Source of the DNA: Oxalobacteraceae bacterium CAVE-383 | Lineage (GTDB): Bacteria > Pseudomonadota > Gammaproteobacteria > Burkholderiales > Burkholderiaceae_D | Reading direction: 5' to 3' | DNA length: 64,000 nt | Assembly (NCBI GenBank): GCA_004134995.1 | Contig: REGP01000006.1 | Span: 186,001-250,000 of the forward strand | In this document: positions 26,238 to 34,594 of the stretch, piece by piece | Layout of the letters: every line of letters begins with the position of its first letter | Position numbering within the stretch: position 1 is the first letter of the stretch | Position numbers and translations under genes: made by a program | The notes under the pieces: generated by a model | The model's input: the letters and a program-made list of their open reading frames with translations, nothing else | Databases searched by the model: none | What the model was told of the DNA's origin: nothing

Positions 26238-27472
26238 GCGGCCCCATCCCCGTCACGATCGTCACCGGCTTTCTCGGATCGGGCAAGACCACCTTGCTGG
26301 CCAGCCTGATCGAAGGCCGCAAGACGCGCCGGCTGGCGCTGCTGATCAATGAATTCGGCGAGGTATCGGTCGACGGCGCGATTATTCGCGCCAGCGCCGC
26401 CGCCGGGGAAGCCGAGGGCGGCGCGCTGCCGCCGATACGCATCGATGAATTTCCGCACGGCCTGATCGCCTATGGCGACGACGATCTGTTCCTGCCGGCG
26501 ATGCAGGCGATCGCGGCGCGCCGCGCCGGGGTCGACCATGTGCTGATCGAAACCTCCGGGCTGGCGCTGCCGAGCGCGGCGATGGAGTTGCTGCAAGGGC
26601 CCTTGCTGTCGGCGGACTTTGTGCTGGACGCGACGCTGGCGGTGGTGGATACGCCGCTGCTGCTGGCCGGACGGTTCGGCGGCTGCGAGACTGGGGCCGA
26701 GCCGGTATCGGCGCCGGCATTGGCCGCCGCCGCGGTCTTGTTCGACCAGCAACTGGCGCTGGCCGACGTGGTGGTGCTCAACAAGATCGATGTGCTGGAC
26801 GATGCGGCGCTGCTGCGCGCGGAAGAACTGGTGCGCGGCCGCGCGCCGGGCGTGCGCTTTCTGGAGCTGGCCTATAAAGCCCGTCTTGACATCCGGCTGG
26901 CGCTGGGCTTGCGGCTGCATCAGGCGGCGCAGGACTTGTCATCGCATTTATCCTCGTATTCATCCTCGCCCCACGCGCACGGCATGGCATACGCGCCCTT
27001 GCCCTCATCGGATCATCTGAACGGCCACGCGCATTCCGGCATCGGCGCGCACAGCCATGGGCTGGCTACCCACAAGCATTTCCATCAGCAGGATCCAGGC
27101 TGGCTTTCGTTTACATTACGCAGCGACGCCATGCAGCCGCTGCCGCAACTGCAGCAGGCGCTGGCGGAAGCGGCGCGGCTGGAGCCTATTTTGCGCAGCA
27201 AGGGCTTTGTGCGCGCGGAGGGAAGCGCCGCGGGCCGGACGCGGTCCGTGCTGGTGCAGGGCGTGCGCGAACGCGTGACGCTGGCGCCGGGAAATGAGGC
27301 TGCGGATGACGCCGCCGATGACGCCGCCGATGCCACCGATAATGCAGGCAATGGCGCATCGCAAGCCGTGCGGCCCGCGCGGCGCTCCGAACTGGTCTTT
27401 ATCGGCTATCACGCCAGCCGCGCGCGCATCGCCGGCTTGTTGTCCACCATTACCGCCACCCATTGGAGCTGA
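26234..27472 (+). CDS. cobW: CobW-like GTPase metallochaperone
   Basis: COG0523-family G3E GTPase of 412 residues, the presumed cobalt chaperone for chelation. Walker A is GFLGSGKTTLL, with IETSGLALPSAAM (switch region) and VVLNKID (guanine specificity). The usual CxCC metal motif is absent: the aligned stretch reads IDEFPHGLIAYGDDD without cysteines. A His-rich loop lies at about residues 245-285 (PHAHG, GHAHSGIGAHSHG, THKHFHQ), and an Asp/Ala repeat sits near the C-terminus. It overlaps the cobJ-cobK fusion by 4 bases. Confidence 0.9.
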   Translation: MSGPIPVTIVTGFLGSGKTTLLASLIEGRKTRRLALLINEFGEVSVDGAIIRASAAAGEAEGGALPPIRIDEFPHGLIAYGDDDLFLPAMQAIAARRAGVDHVLIETSGLALPSAAMELLQGPLLSADFVLDATLAVVDTPLLLAGRFGGCETGAEPVSAPALAAAAVLFDQQLALADVVVLNKIDVLDDAALLRAEELVRGRAPGVRFLELAYKARLDIRLALGLRLHQAAQDLSSHLSSYSSSPHAHGMAYAPLPSSDHLNGHAHSGIGAHSHGLATHKHFHQQDPGWLSFTLRSDAMQPLPQLQQALAEAARLEPILRSKGFVRAEGSAAGRTRSVLVQGVRERVTLAPGNEAADDAADDAADATDNAGNGASQAVRPARRSELVFIGYHASRARIAGLLSTITATHWS

Positions 27473-27474
27473 GC

Positions 27475-28077
27475 ATGAAAACCGATCCCGATTCGCACAA
27501 GCGCATGACGCAGCGCCATAAAGAAGGTTTCGAGAAAAAGAAGGCGGCGGCGCAGAAGGAAAAAGGCCTGCTGATGGTCTACACCGGCACCGGCAAAGGC
27601 AAATCGACAGCCGCATTCGGCATGGGGCTGCGCATTCTGGGGCACGACATGAAACTGGGCGTGGTCCAGTTCATCAAGGGCGCCTTGCACAGCGCCGAAC
27701 GCCAGGTGCTGAGCCGCGATCCGCATTGCGATTTCCATGTGGTCGGCGCCGGCTATACCTGGGATACGCAAGACCGCGAAGCCGATATGCGCACCGCCGC
27801 AGCCGGCTGGGCCGAAGCGCGCCGCATGATCGAAGATCCTTCGTACGACATGGTGATCCTGGACGAAATGAACATCGTGTTGAAATACCAGTATCTGGAT
27901 ATTGCCGAGGTGCTGGATGTGTTCGCCAAACGCCGCGAGATGCTGCATATCGTCGTCACCGGCCGCCACGCGCCCGACGCGCTGATCGAACTGGCCGATC
28001 TGGTCAGCGAAATCAGGCCGCTCAAGCATCCCTATCAGACGCAAGGCATCAAGGCCCAGAAAGGCGTCGAATTCTAG
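27475..28077 (+). CDS. cobO: Cob(I)yrinic acid a,c-diamide adenosyltransferase (CobO/BtuR)
   Basis: Adds the 5'-deoxyadenosyl ligand to the corrin cobalt; 200 residues. The P-loop is VYTGTGKGKSTAAFGMGLR, followed by GVVQFIKGALHSAERQV, VILDEMNIVLKYQYLD and IVVTGRHAPDALIELADLVSE. The ATG at 27475, with GGAG 7 bases ahead, was chosen over an upstream TTG. The N-terminal 30 residues are Lys/Arg-rich, as usual for the CobA/CobO family. Confidence 0.94.
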   Translation: MKTDPDSHKRMTQRHKEGFEKKKAAAQKEKGLLMVYTGTGKGKSTAAFGMGLRILGHDMKLGVVQFIKGALHSAERQVLSRDPHCDFHVVGAGYTWDTQDREADMRTAAAGWAEARRMIEDPSYDMVILDEMNIVLKYQYLDIAEVLDVFAKRREMLHIVVTGRHAPDALIELADLVSEIRPLKHPYQTQGIKAQKGVEF

Positions 28078-29408
28078 TGCTTCGCCATTGCCCGGCGCTA
28101 TTCATCAGCGCGCCCGCCTCCAATCACGGCAAGACCACGGTCACCGCCGCGCTGGCGCATTTTCATGCGCGGCAGGGGCGGCGGGTGCGGGTGTTCAAGA
28201 GCGGGCCCGACTTCCTGGATACGATGATCCTGCAGCGCGCGGCGCAATCGGCGGCCGGCGCCTATCAGCTGGATCTGTGGATGGCCGGCGCGCAGGCGTG
28301 CAGGGCGCTGGTGCATGCCGCCGCGGCGGAAGCCGACCTGATCCTGATTGAAGGCGTCATGGGGCTGTTCGACGGCGACCCATGCAGCGCCGATCTGGCG
28401 CAATTGCTCGATGTGCCGGTGCTGGCGGTGATCGATGCCGCCGGCGCGGCGCAAACGGCGGGCGCGGTCGGCCTTGGGCTGGCGCATTATCGCGAAGGCC
28501 TGAAATTCGCGGGCGTGCTCGCCAATTCCGTGGCCAGCGCGCGCCATGCGGAAATGATCGAACAGGGCATGTCGGCGGGGCTGGCCTATCTGGGCGGCAT
28601 GCCGCGCGATGCCGGATTCAAATTGCCGGCGCGGCATCTGGGCCTGTTGCCGGCGTCTGAAATCGCCGATCTGGACGCCCGGCTCGGCGCCGCCGCCGAC
28701 GCCATCGGCCGCACCGGCCTGGCGGCGTTGCCGAAGGCGGTGGGCTTCGGTCCCGACACTGGGCCGCCGCCCGCAGCCGGACATTCTTCGGCCTTGCAAG
28801 GCGTGCGCATCGGCATTGCGGCCGATGCCGCTTTTTCATTTATCTACCAAGCCAATCTGGATTTGCTGCGGGCGATGGGCGCGCAGTTGCTGTTTTTCTC
28901 GCCGCTGGCCGACGCCGCATTGCCGCAGGTCGACAGCGTTTACCTGCCCGGCGGCTATCCCGAGCTGCATTTGCAAGCGCTGCAGGACAATAACGCGATG
29001 CAGCAGGCGCTGCGTCGGCATCATGAACAGGGCCGTCCGATCTACGCCGAATGCGGCGGCATGCTGTATCTGCTGGAATCCCTGAGCGACGCCGGCGGAC
29101 AGCGGGCGCGCATGGCCGGCCTGCTGCCCGGCGAAGCGGCGATGCAGCCGCGGCTGCAAGGGCTCGGCTATCAATCGGCGGCTTTTCCGGGCGGCGTGCT
29201 GCGGGCCCATACTTTCCATCATTCCGTCATGCGCACCGGCATGCAGCCGATCGCGCATGGCGAGCGATTGCACAACACGTCCGCGGGGGAGGCGGTATAC
29301 CGCGCCGGCAGCCTGGTGGCCAGTTATCTGCACGCCTATTTCCCATCCAATCCCGCTGCCGCCGCGGCGCTGTTTGCGCCGGTTGTCCGGCCAAATGCCC
29401 ATGTTTAA
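28077..29408 (+). CDS. cobB: Cobyrinate a,c-diamide synthase (CobB/CbiA)
   Basis: ATP- and glutamine-dependent amidase of 443 residues. The N-terminal dethiobiotin-synthetase-like domain has ISAPASNHGKTTVTAAL, VFKSGPDFLDTMIL and IEGVMGLFDGDP. The C-terminal GATase domain has VYLPGGYPELHLQAL, YAECGGMLYLLESL with the nucleophilic Cys, and a terminal SYLHAYF. The start is a GTG that shares a base with the cobO stop (TAGTG). It overlaps the permease gene by 14 bases. Confidence 0.94.
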   Translation: MLRHCPALFISAPASNHGKTTVTAALAHFHARQGRRVRVFKSGPDFLDTMILQRAAQSAAGAYQLDLWMAGAQACRALVHAAAAEADLILIEGVMGLFDGDPCSADLAQLLDVPVLAVIDAAGAAQTAGAVGLGLAHYREGLKFAGVLANSVASARHAEMIEQGMSAGLAYLGGMPRDAGFKLPARHLGLLPASEIADLDARLGAAADAIGRTGLAALPKAVGFGPDTGPPPAAGHSSALQGVRIGIAADAAFSFIYQANLDLLRAMGAQLLFFSPLADAALPQVDSVYLPGGYPELHLQALQDNNAMQQALRRHHEQGRPIYAECGGMLYLLESLSDAGGQRARMAGLLPGEAAMQPRLQGLGYQSAAFPGGVLRAHTFHHSVMRTGMQPIAHGERLHNTSAGEAVYRAGSLVASYLHAYFPSNPAAAAALFAPVVRPNAHV

Positions 29409-30471
29409 GAATCTTCCCGCCGCTACCGCCGCCGTCGCCGCCATGCCGCCGCGCCGGCGCGGCGCGGTCATCCTCGGCCTGCTGTTGCTGCTGGCGCTGG
29501 TGGCGTTCCTGATCGCCGGCGTCAGCGGCTCGGTGACGCTGTCGTTCAAGGAACTCGGCTATGGCGCCGGCCAGTTGTGGCATGGCCGGCCCGGCATGCT
29601 GGGCACGGTGCTGCAGTTGCGGCTGGAGCGCGCCGCCTCGGCTTTCGCGGTCGGCGCGATGCTGGCGCTGGCCGGGGTGCTGATGCAGGCGCTGCTGCGC
29701 AATCCGCTGGCCGATCCTTATGTGCTGGGCGTATCCGGCGGGGCTTCGGTGGGCGCCTTGCTGGCGATACTGCTGGCCGGCGCGGCCTGGATGATCGACG
29801 CGGCGGCCTTCGGCGGCGCGCTGCTGGTGAGCCTGCTGTTGTTCGCGCTGGCGCATCGCGATCTGCACGACGGTTACGCAGGGCGATCGGTGCAGGCCGC
29901 GCGCGATCCCTCGCTGTTGCTGCTGACCGGGGTCATCGTGGCGTCCGGCTGCGGCGCCCTGGTGACCCTGATGCTGTCGCTGGCGCCGGATGCGCGGCTG
30001 CGCGGCATGGTGTTCTGGCTGATCGGCGATTTGTCGGCAGTGCAGTCGCGCTGGCTGCCGTGGCTGCTGCTGGCGGGCGTGTTGCTGGCGGCAATGCGCG
30101 CCGCGCGCGCCATCAATTTATTGGCGATGCATGCGGAAGGCGCGGTGGCGCTGGGCATCCGGGTCGGCGCGCTGCGGCGCGGCCTGTTCGCGCTGGCGGC
30201 GCTGTTGACGGCGGGCGCGGTGGCGAGCGCCGGCAGCATCGGTTTTGTCGGGCTGATCGTGCCGCATGCCTGCCGTTTCGCATTGGGGCCGGACCATCGC
30301 CTGCTCTTGCCGGCGGCCACCATCGGCGGCGGCATATTCCTGATGCTGGCCGATACCGCCGCGCGCAGCGTGCTGGCGCCGCAGCAGTTGCCGGTAGGCG
30401 TGATCACGGCCCTGATCGGCGCGCCGCTGTTCCTGCTGCAACTGCATTATCTAAGAAGGAAACTGCCATGA
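29395..30471 (+). CDS. btuC: FecCD/BtuC-type ABC permease in the cobalamin operon
   Basis: About 358 residues with roughly ten hydrophobic segments. The FecCD fold is clear from LRLERAASAFAVGAMLALAG, LMQALLRNPLADPYVLGVSG and the C-terminal SAGSIGFVGLIVPHACRFALG. With the next gene it forms the membrane part of a corrinoid, cobalt-complex or siderophore importer; a corrinoid role is inferred from the context. The start may be 29395 or 29401. No substrate-binding protein or TonB receptor gene lies nearby. Confidence 0.88.
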   Translation: MPMFKNLPAATAAVAAMPPRRRGAVILGLLLLLALVAFLIAGVSGSVTLSFKELGYGAGQLWHGRPGMLGTVLQLRLERAASAFAVGAMLALAGVLMQALLRNPLADPYVLGVSGGASVGALLAILLAGAAWMIDAAAFGGALLVSLLLFALAHRDLHDGYAGRSVQAARDPSLLLLTGVIVASGCGALVTLMLSLAPDARLRGMVFWLIGDLSAVQSRWLPWLLLAGVLLAAMRAARAINLLAMHAEGAVALGIRVGALRRGLFALAALLTAGAVASAGSIGFVGLIVPHACRFALGPDHRLLLPAATIGGGIFLMLADTAARSVLAPQQLPVGVITALIGAPLFLLQLHYLRRKLP

Positions 30472-31238
30472 TGCGCGGCATCGAACTCAGCCTGAAGATT
30501 GGCGGCAAGCTGTTGCTCGCCGGCCTGGACCTGCATGTCGAAGCGGGCCAGTGCTGGTGCGTGATCGGCGCCAACGGGGCCGGCAAGACGACGCTGCTGC
30601 GCACGCTGGCCGGTCTGCGTCGACCCGATGGCGGCAGCGTGCAGCTTGACGGCCGTCCCTTGTCCGAATGGACGCCGGAAGAGCAGGCGCTGCGGCGCGC
30701 CTTTCTGCCGGCGGGGCGCGACGATGCGTTTGCCTATACGGCGCTGGCGACGGTGCTGGCGGCGCGCCATCCGCATCACGCCGGCCGCCAGTGGGAAAGC
30801 GCGAACGACCAGGCCGAGGCGATGACGGCGCTGGAACGGCTCGGCGCGGCGCATCTGGCGCCGCGCGATGTGCGCACCTTGTCCGGCGGCCAGCGTCAGC
30901 GGGTGGCGCTGGCGGCGCTGCTGGCGCAGCAGACGCCGCTGTTGATCATGGACGAACCGACCAGCGCGATGGATCTGGCGGGCCGTGTCGGCGTCATGAA
31001 ATTGCTCGGCGCGCTGTGCCGCGAGGAGGCGAAAAGCGCGATCCTGGTCAGCCACGATCTGAACCTGGCCTATGGCGCGGCCAGCCATGCCCTGCTGCTG
31101 ATGGGCGACGGCGGCTGGGAAGCCGGACCGGTGGCGCAAACCATGACGGCGCCGCTGCTGAGCGCCTGCCTCGGCCATCCGATCGAGATTGCCATGCATG
31201 CCGGCCGCCCGGTCTATGTCGCGCAGGAGGCCTTATGA
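30468..31238 (+). CDS. btuD: BtuD/FecE-type ABC ATPase
   Basis: ATPase partner of the preceding permease; 256 residues. Walker A is GANGAGKTTLL, the signature is LSGGQRQRVALAALLAQ, Walker B is LLIMDEPTSAMD and the H-loop is ILVSHDLN. AAGAAGGA lies 8 bases before the ATG, which overlaps the permease stop (ATGA). As with the permease, corrinoid import is the contextual guess. Confidence 0.9.
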   Translation: MMRGIELSLKIGGKLLLAGLDLHVEAGQCWCVIGANGAGKTTLLRTLAGLRRPDGGSVQLDGRPLSEWTPEEQALRRAFLPAGRDDAFAYTALATVLAARHPHHAGRQWESANDQAEAMTALERLGAAHLAPRDVRTLSGGQRQRVALAALLAQQTPLLIMDEPTSAMDLAGRVGVMKLLGALCREEAKSAILVSHDLNLAYGAASHALLLMGDGGWEAGPVAQTMTAPLLSACLGHPIEIAMHAGRPVYVAQEAL

Positions 31239-31813
31239 GCAACACCTTGACCTTGACGCGCACCCTGATTCTCGGCGGCGCGCGTTCCGGCAAGAGCCTG
31301 CATGCCGAGCAACTGGCCCTGGCGTCGGGCAAGGAACTGATCTATATCGCCACCGCCCAGGCGCACGACGCCGAAATGGCGGCCCGCATCGGATTGCATC
31401 GGCGGCGGCGCGCCGAAATGGACGCCGCGCGCTGGATCACTGTCGAGCAGCCGCTGGCGCTTGGAGACGCGCTGGCGCAATGGTGCGCGCCGCAGCGCCT
31501 GGTGCTGGTCGATTGCCTGACGGTGTGGCTGTCGAATCTCTTGTTTGCCGAGGCGCGCGATTATCCCGAAGTCGGCCGTATCGATCCGCCCGCCTGCTTT
31601 TCCGAACAGCGCGCCGCATTTCTGCTGGCGCTGGCGCAGGCCGGCGGCGACGTGGTCCTGGTGTCCAACGAAGTCGGCATGGGCATTGTGCCGCAAGGGG
31701 CGGTGTCGCGCTGGTTCGTCGATGAGGCGGGGCGGCTGCATCAGGCGGCCGCCGCCGTCTGCGAGCGCGTGCTGCTGGTGGCGGCCGGGCTGCCGCTGGC
31801 ATTGAAAGGCTGA
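31235..31813 (+). CDS. cobU: Adenosylcobinamide kinase / guanylyltransferase (CobU/CobP)
   Basis: Phosphorylates adenosylcobinamide and then attaches GMP; 192 residues. P-loop [19 protein letters not shown], then [33 protein letters not shown] and [20 protein letters not shown]. All CobU landmarks are present. The start overlaps btuD as ATGA. Confidence 0.94.
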   Translation: MSNTLTLTRTLILGGARSGKSLHAEQLALASGKELIYIATAQAHDAEMAARIGLHRRRRAEMDAARWITVEQPLALGDALAQWCAPQRLVLVDCLTVWLSNLLFAEARDYPEVGRIDPPACFSEQRAAFLLALAQAGGDVVLVSNEVGMGIVPQGAVSRWFVDEAGRLHQAAAAVCERVLLVAAGLPLALKG

Positions 31814-31814
31814 T

Positions 31815-32771
31815 GTGAGCGCCGGGCTTTCCTGGCTGGCGCTGGCATCGCTGGCGGCGTTGGGCATGCTGCTCGATAGCCTGCTGGGCGAACCGCGCCG
31901 GTGGCACCCGCTGGTCGGTTTCGGCATGCTGGCGAACCGGCTCGAACGCTTGCTCAATCGCGGTTCCTCGCGAATCCGTTACTGCGCGGGCGCATTGGGA
32001 TGGCTGCTGGCGGTATTGCCGCTGACGCTGCTGTCGTATTGGCTGCTGGCGCGGTTGGCGATGCGATGGCCGGCCGCGGCGTTTGCCGGGCATGCGCTGC
32101 TATTGTATTTCGCGATCGGCTTGCGCAGCCTGCGCGACCATGCGCTGCCGATCGCCGACGCCTTGGCGGCCGGCGATCTGGCGCGGGCGCGGGCGCTGAC
32201 CGCCCGCATCGTCAGCCGCGACACCGCGCAGGCCGGCCCGGCCGATCTGGCCAAGGCCGGCGTGGAGTCGCTGCTTGAGAACGGCAACGACGCCGTCTTC
32301 GGCGCGCTGTTCTGGTTCGTCGTCGCAGGCGGGCCGGGCGCTTTGCTGTTTCGCCTTGCCAATACCCTTGATGCAATGTGGGGTTATCGCACCGAGCGAT
32401 TCAATGCCTACGGATTTTCCGCCGCGCGCCTGGACGATCTGCTGAATCTGATGCCGGCGCGGCTGACCGCGTTTTCTTATGCCTTGCTGGGCAATACCCG
32501 CGCGGCCTTGCATTGCTGGCGCACCCAGGCGCGGCTTTGGGAAAGCCCGAACGCCGGGCCGGTGATGGCGGCGGGCGCGGGCGCATTGCACGTATTGCTG
32601 GGCGGCAGCGCAACGTATCACGGCAAGCCGGAAATACGGCCGGCTTTGGGCGCGGGAAATGCCGCGCAAGGACAAGATATCCGGCGCGCCTGGCGGCTGG
32701 TGGCGCTGACCGGCGTTTGCTGGCTGCTGGCGCTGATCGCGGCCGGTTTGCTGGAACTGTTTTTCGCCTGA
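31815..32771 (+). CDS. cbiB: Adenosylcobinamide-phosphate synthase (CbiB/CobD)
   Basis: Membrane enzyme of 318 residues joining the aminopropanol arm to adenosylcobyric acid. Motifs are [59 protein letters not shown] and [13 protein letters not shown]. The start is a GTG one base after the cobU stop. It is the last gene of the operon. The threonine-phosphate decarboxylase that would make its substrate is not in the window. Confidence 0.93.
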   Translation: MSAGLSWLALASLAALGMLLDSLLGEPRRWHPLVGFGMLANRLERLLNRGSSRIRYCAGALGWLLAVLPLTLLSYWLLARLAMRWPAAAFAGHALLLYFAIGLRSLRDHALPIADALAAGDLARARALTARIVSRDTAQAGPADLAKAGVESLLENGNDAVFGALFWFVVAGGPGALLFRLANTLDAMWGYRTERFNAYGFSAARLDDLLNLMPARLTAFSYALLGNTRAALHCWRTQARLWESPNAGPVMAAGAGALHVLLGGSATYHGKPEIRPALGAGNAAQGQDIRRAWRLVALTGVCWLLALIAAGLLELFFA

Positions 32772-32901
32772 CTGGTTGATAGGAATATGACGGCGGTTTA
32801 TCGTCCATCTCCAACGTTTATTTAAGTTGAGTCCGATAGATATTCCCGGTCGTTAAAACTAACATTTATCTCTCGATTATTTTTTTGCTGAAGAGAGAGC
32901 T

Positions 32902-33603
32902 ATGCATATTCCATCGGTTTTATCGGTTCCTTTCAATTTCATCGCCAAGGGCTTTTCCCGGCTCTCGACCACGTCTGGGAGCGTCACCCGATATCAGCGG
33001 CACGATACCTTTCCGGAGCCCGGCAGGCAAAAAATCCGCATTTTCAGATCCTTGATCTCAAGCGGGCGCAAATCTCACGATCCTTACGGCCCATTTACCT
33101 CGATGGCTGAACTGCGCCGCAGGACTTACGATGAATCGAACTGCTTTCATATCAGGAGCAGACGTTTTTTCGGCTTGCGCTTCAGGCGTTCCGAGTCGGC
33201 TGTTGCAAGCAATTATTCCAAAAACATTACTTCCGTGTTTCTCGGCGATTTCCAGCATCTGGAATCGAATCACGGCTCGCCTTGGCTCTCGCGTGCGCCT
33301 TCAACGCGTCCCGCGGCGCGCGATTCGATCGCGCCGGACGATGACACTGCTTCCATCCGCAGCACAGAGGAAAGCGATTCGGGGAGCGCTATCATGATCG
33401 AGGGGATGTTCGCGGATGTTATCGCCTATGCGGACCGGTTGATGGGAAGATTGCCCGAACAGCTTGCGCTATCGGATGCGGAAGCGGAAACAGAAGCGGC
33501 GAAGAACGTCATGCGGCCACGCAGCCCCGGCGCTGATTCAGCCGATCGGCGGCCGTTCAAGGCCAGGGTCGTCGATGAACTTCTGAAGCCGCATCAGAAA
33601 TAG
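32902..33603 (+). CDS. Orphan protein of unknown function (233 aa)
   Basis: Not recognised. A strong ribosome binding site (AGAGAGAG) sits 5-12 bases before the ATG, supporting expression. The N-terminal 60 residues are Ser/Arg-rich (FSRLSTTSGSVTRYQRHD). The middle is basic (FHIRSRRFFGLRFRRSES), followed by an acidic Ser stretch (DDDTASIRSTEESDSG), a probable helix (MFADVIAYADRLMGRLPEQ) and a charged tail. There is no signal peptide or TM segment. Base composition is visibly more AT-rich than the cob genes. A disordered N-terminus would fit a secreted effector, but that is speculative. Confidence 0.6.
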   Translation: MHIPSVLSVPFNFIAKGFSRLSTTSGSVTRYQRHDTFPEPGRQKIRIFRSLISSGRKSHDPYGPFTSMAELRRRTYDESNCFHIRSRRFFGLRFRRSESAVASNYSKNITSVFLGDFQHLESNHGSPWLSRAPSTRPAARDSIAPDDDTASIRSTEESDSGSAIMIEGMFADVIAYADRLMGRLPEQLALSDAEAETEAAKNVMRPRSPGADSADRRPFKARVVDELLKPHQK

Positions 33604-33613
33604 TACGAGGTCT

Positions 33614-33647
33614 GATCTCCCATAGGATGATATGCATTTGGGAGGTC
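33614..33647. other. Hairpin between the two orphan genes
   Basis: GATCTCCCA (33614-33622) can pair with TGGGAGGTC (33639-33647) in RNA with one U-G pair, around a 16-base loop. No T-run follows, so it is a weak terminator candidate or a leader structure for the second orphan gene. Confidence 0.35.
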
Positions 33648-33714
33648 GCCCGATTGATTTGCTCTGTCGACAAATCTAGGATGTCGCTTCCGTAAATCGA
33701 CCAGAAAGATATTC

Positions 33715-34572
33715 ATGTTTGCTCCCCGAATCCTGCCGTATGTTTTTAGCGGCCTCCCGAAAAATGTATGCCGGGAAGTCGCGCAAAGAATTCGGGGCAA
33801 ATGGGAAAAGACAAAATTGCGATACGAACGCAGCGAGCGCCCGGAAGGCGGTGTTCTCGGGCGCGCCGGCGCCAATCGCCCCGCGGGCCGCGTCAAGCAC
33901 CGGAAAATCGATATATCGCAAATTCAGGTGATGCATGGCGCTTCTTCGTGTTCGACGGCGCCTTCAAAACCCATGGCGCCTCGCAAGGTATTCGCCAATA
34001 GCGGAAGCGGAAGTGGCGGCGAACATCGAAGCGCGGCAAGCACAACGCCTTTGGGAAAGTTGATTGCAACGCTTGACTTCGAACTTGTACCGCGGGCGAC
34101 GCTTTCAAAGACTGTTGCGGCATCGGCTGCCACCTTGTCCGAATCGCAAAAATTCACGGAAATCATGACGGCGGCGCGGAAAAATCTGTTCGTCCGGTAT
34201 GAGGTGAAATTCGCCGGTTTGATGGAAAAATCGGGCGCTGAATTGCGCGCCGCGGAAATCGAATGCGATGCGGCATATCAAAAAATCTATTTGAAGGAAT
34301 TCGATGCTTTTCTCGGTGAAGAAAGAGGGGCTGGAAAAATCTCGGAACGGGCCCTGGAGCAAGCGCATGTCCATGCAGCGGCGGTAGCGGTGGAATATCT
34401 GGGCGCCTCCGGAAGCATTGACGACAGGAATTACGCCAGATTTCTATCGACGTTCAAGTTGGCATTCGTTCCCAAGGCGCCCGGTATTCCGCCAAGGAGC
34501 GGCGTCGTCGCTTATCGGGGAGGAACGGGATTGCTGCAGCCGCGGGAGGAGAGCAACAGCAGGGAGATTTGA
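33715..34572 (+). CDS. Orphan protein of unknown function (up to 285 aa)
   Basis: Not recognised. The frame opens at 33715, but an internal ATG at 33931 (MHGASSCSTAPS), with AGGTG ahead, may be the true start, giving about 214 residues. From there the N-terminus is Ser/Ala/Pro/Gly-rich (SGSGSGGEHRSAAS). A helical, charged region follows (LSESQKFTEIMTAARKN, LMEKSGAELRAAEIECDAAY, LKEFDAFLGEERG). No signal peptide or TM segment. It is AT-richer than its surroundings: 29 of 60 bases at 34141-34200 are G or C. It may form a pair with the preceding orphan. Confidence 0.55.
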   Translation: MFAPRILPYVFSGLPKNVCREVAQRIRGKWEKTKLRYERSERPEGGVLGRAGANRPAGRVKHRKIDISQIQVMHGASSCSTAPSKPMAPRKVFANSGSGSGGEHRSAASTTPLGKLIATLDFELVPRATLSKTVAASAATLSESQKFTEIMTAARKNLFVRYEVKFAGLMEKSGAELRAAEIECDAAYQKIYLKEFDAFLGEERGAGKISERALEQAHVHAAAVAVEYLGASGSIDDRNYARFLSTFKLAFVPKAPGIPPRSGVVAYRGGTGLLQPREESNSREI

Positions 34573-34594
34573 TCCGCAAGCGCTGATTGGATGT

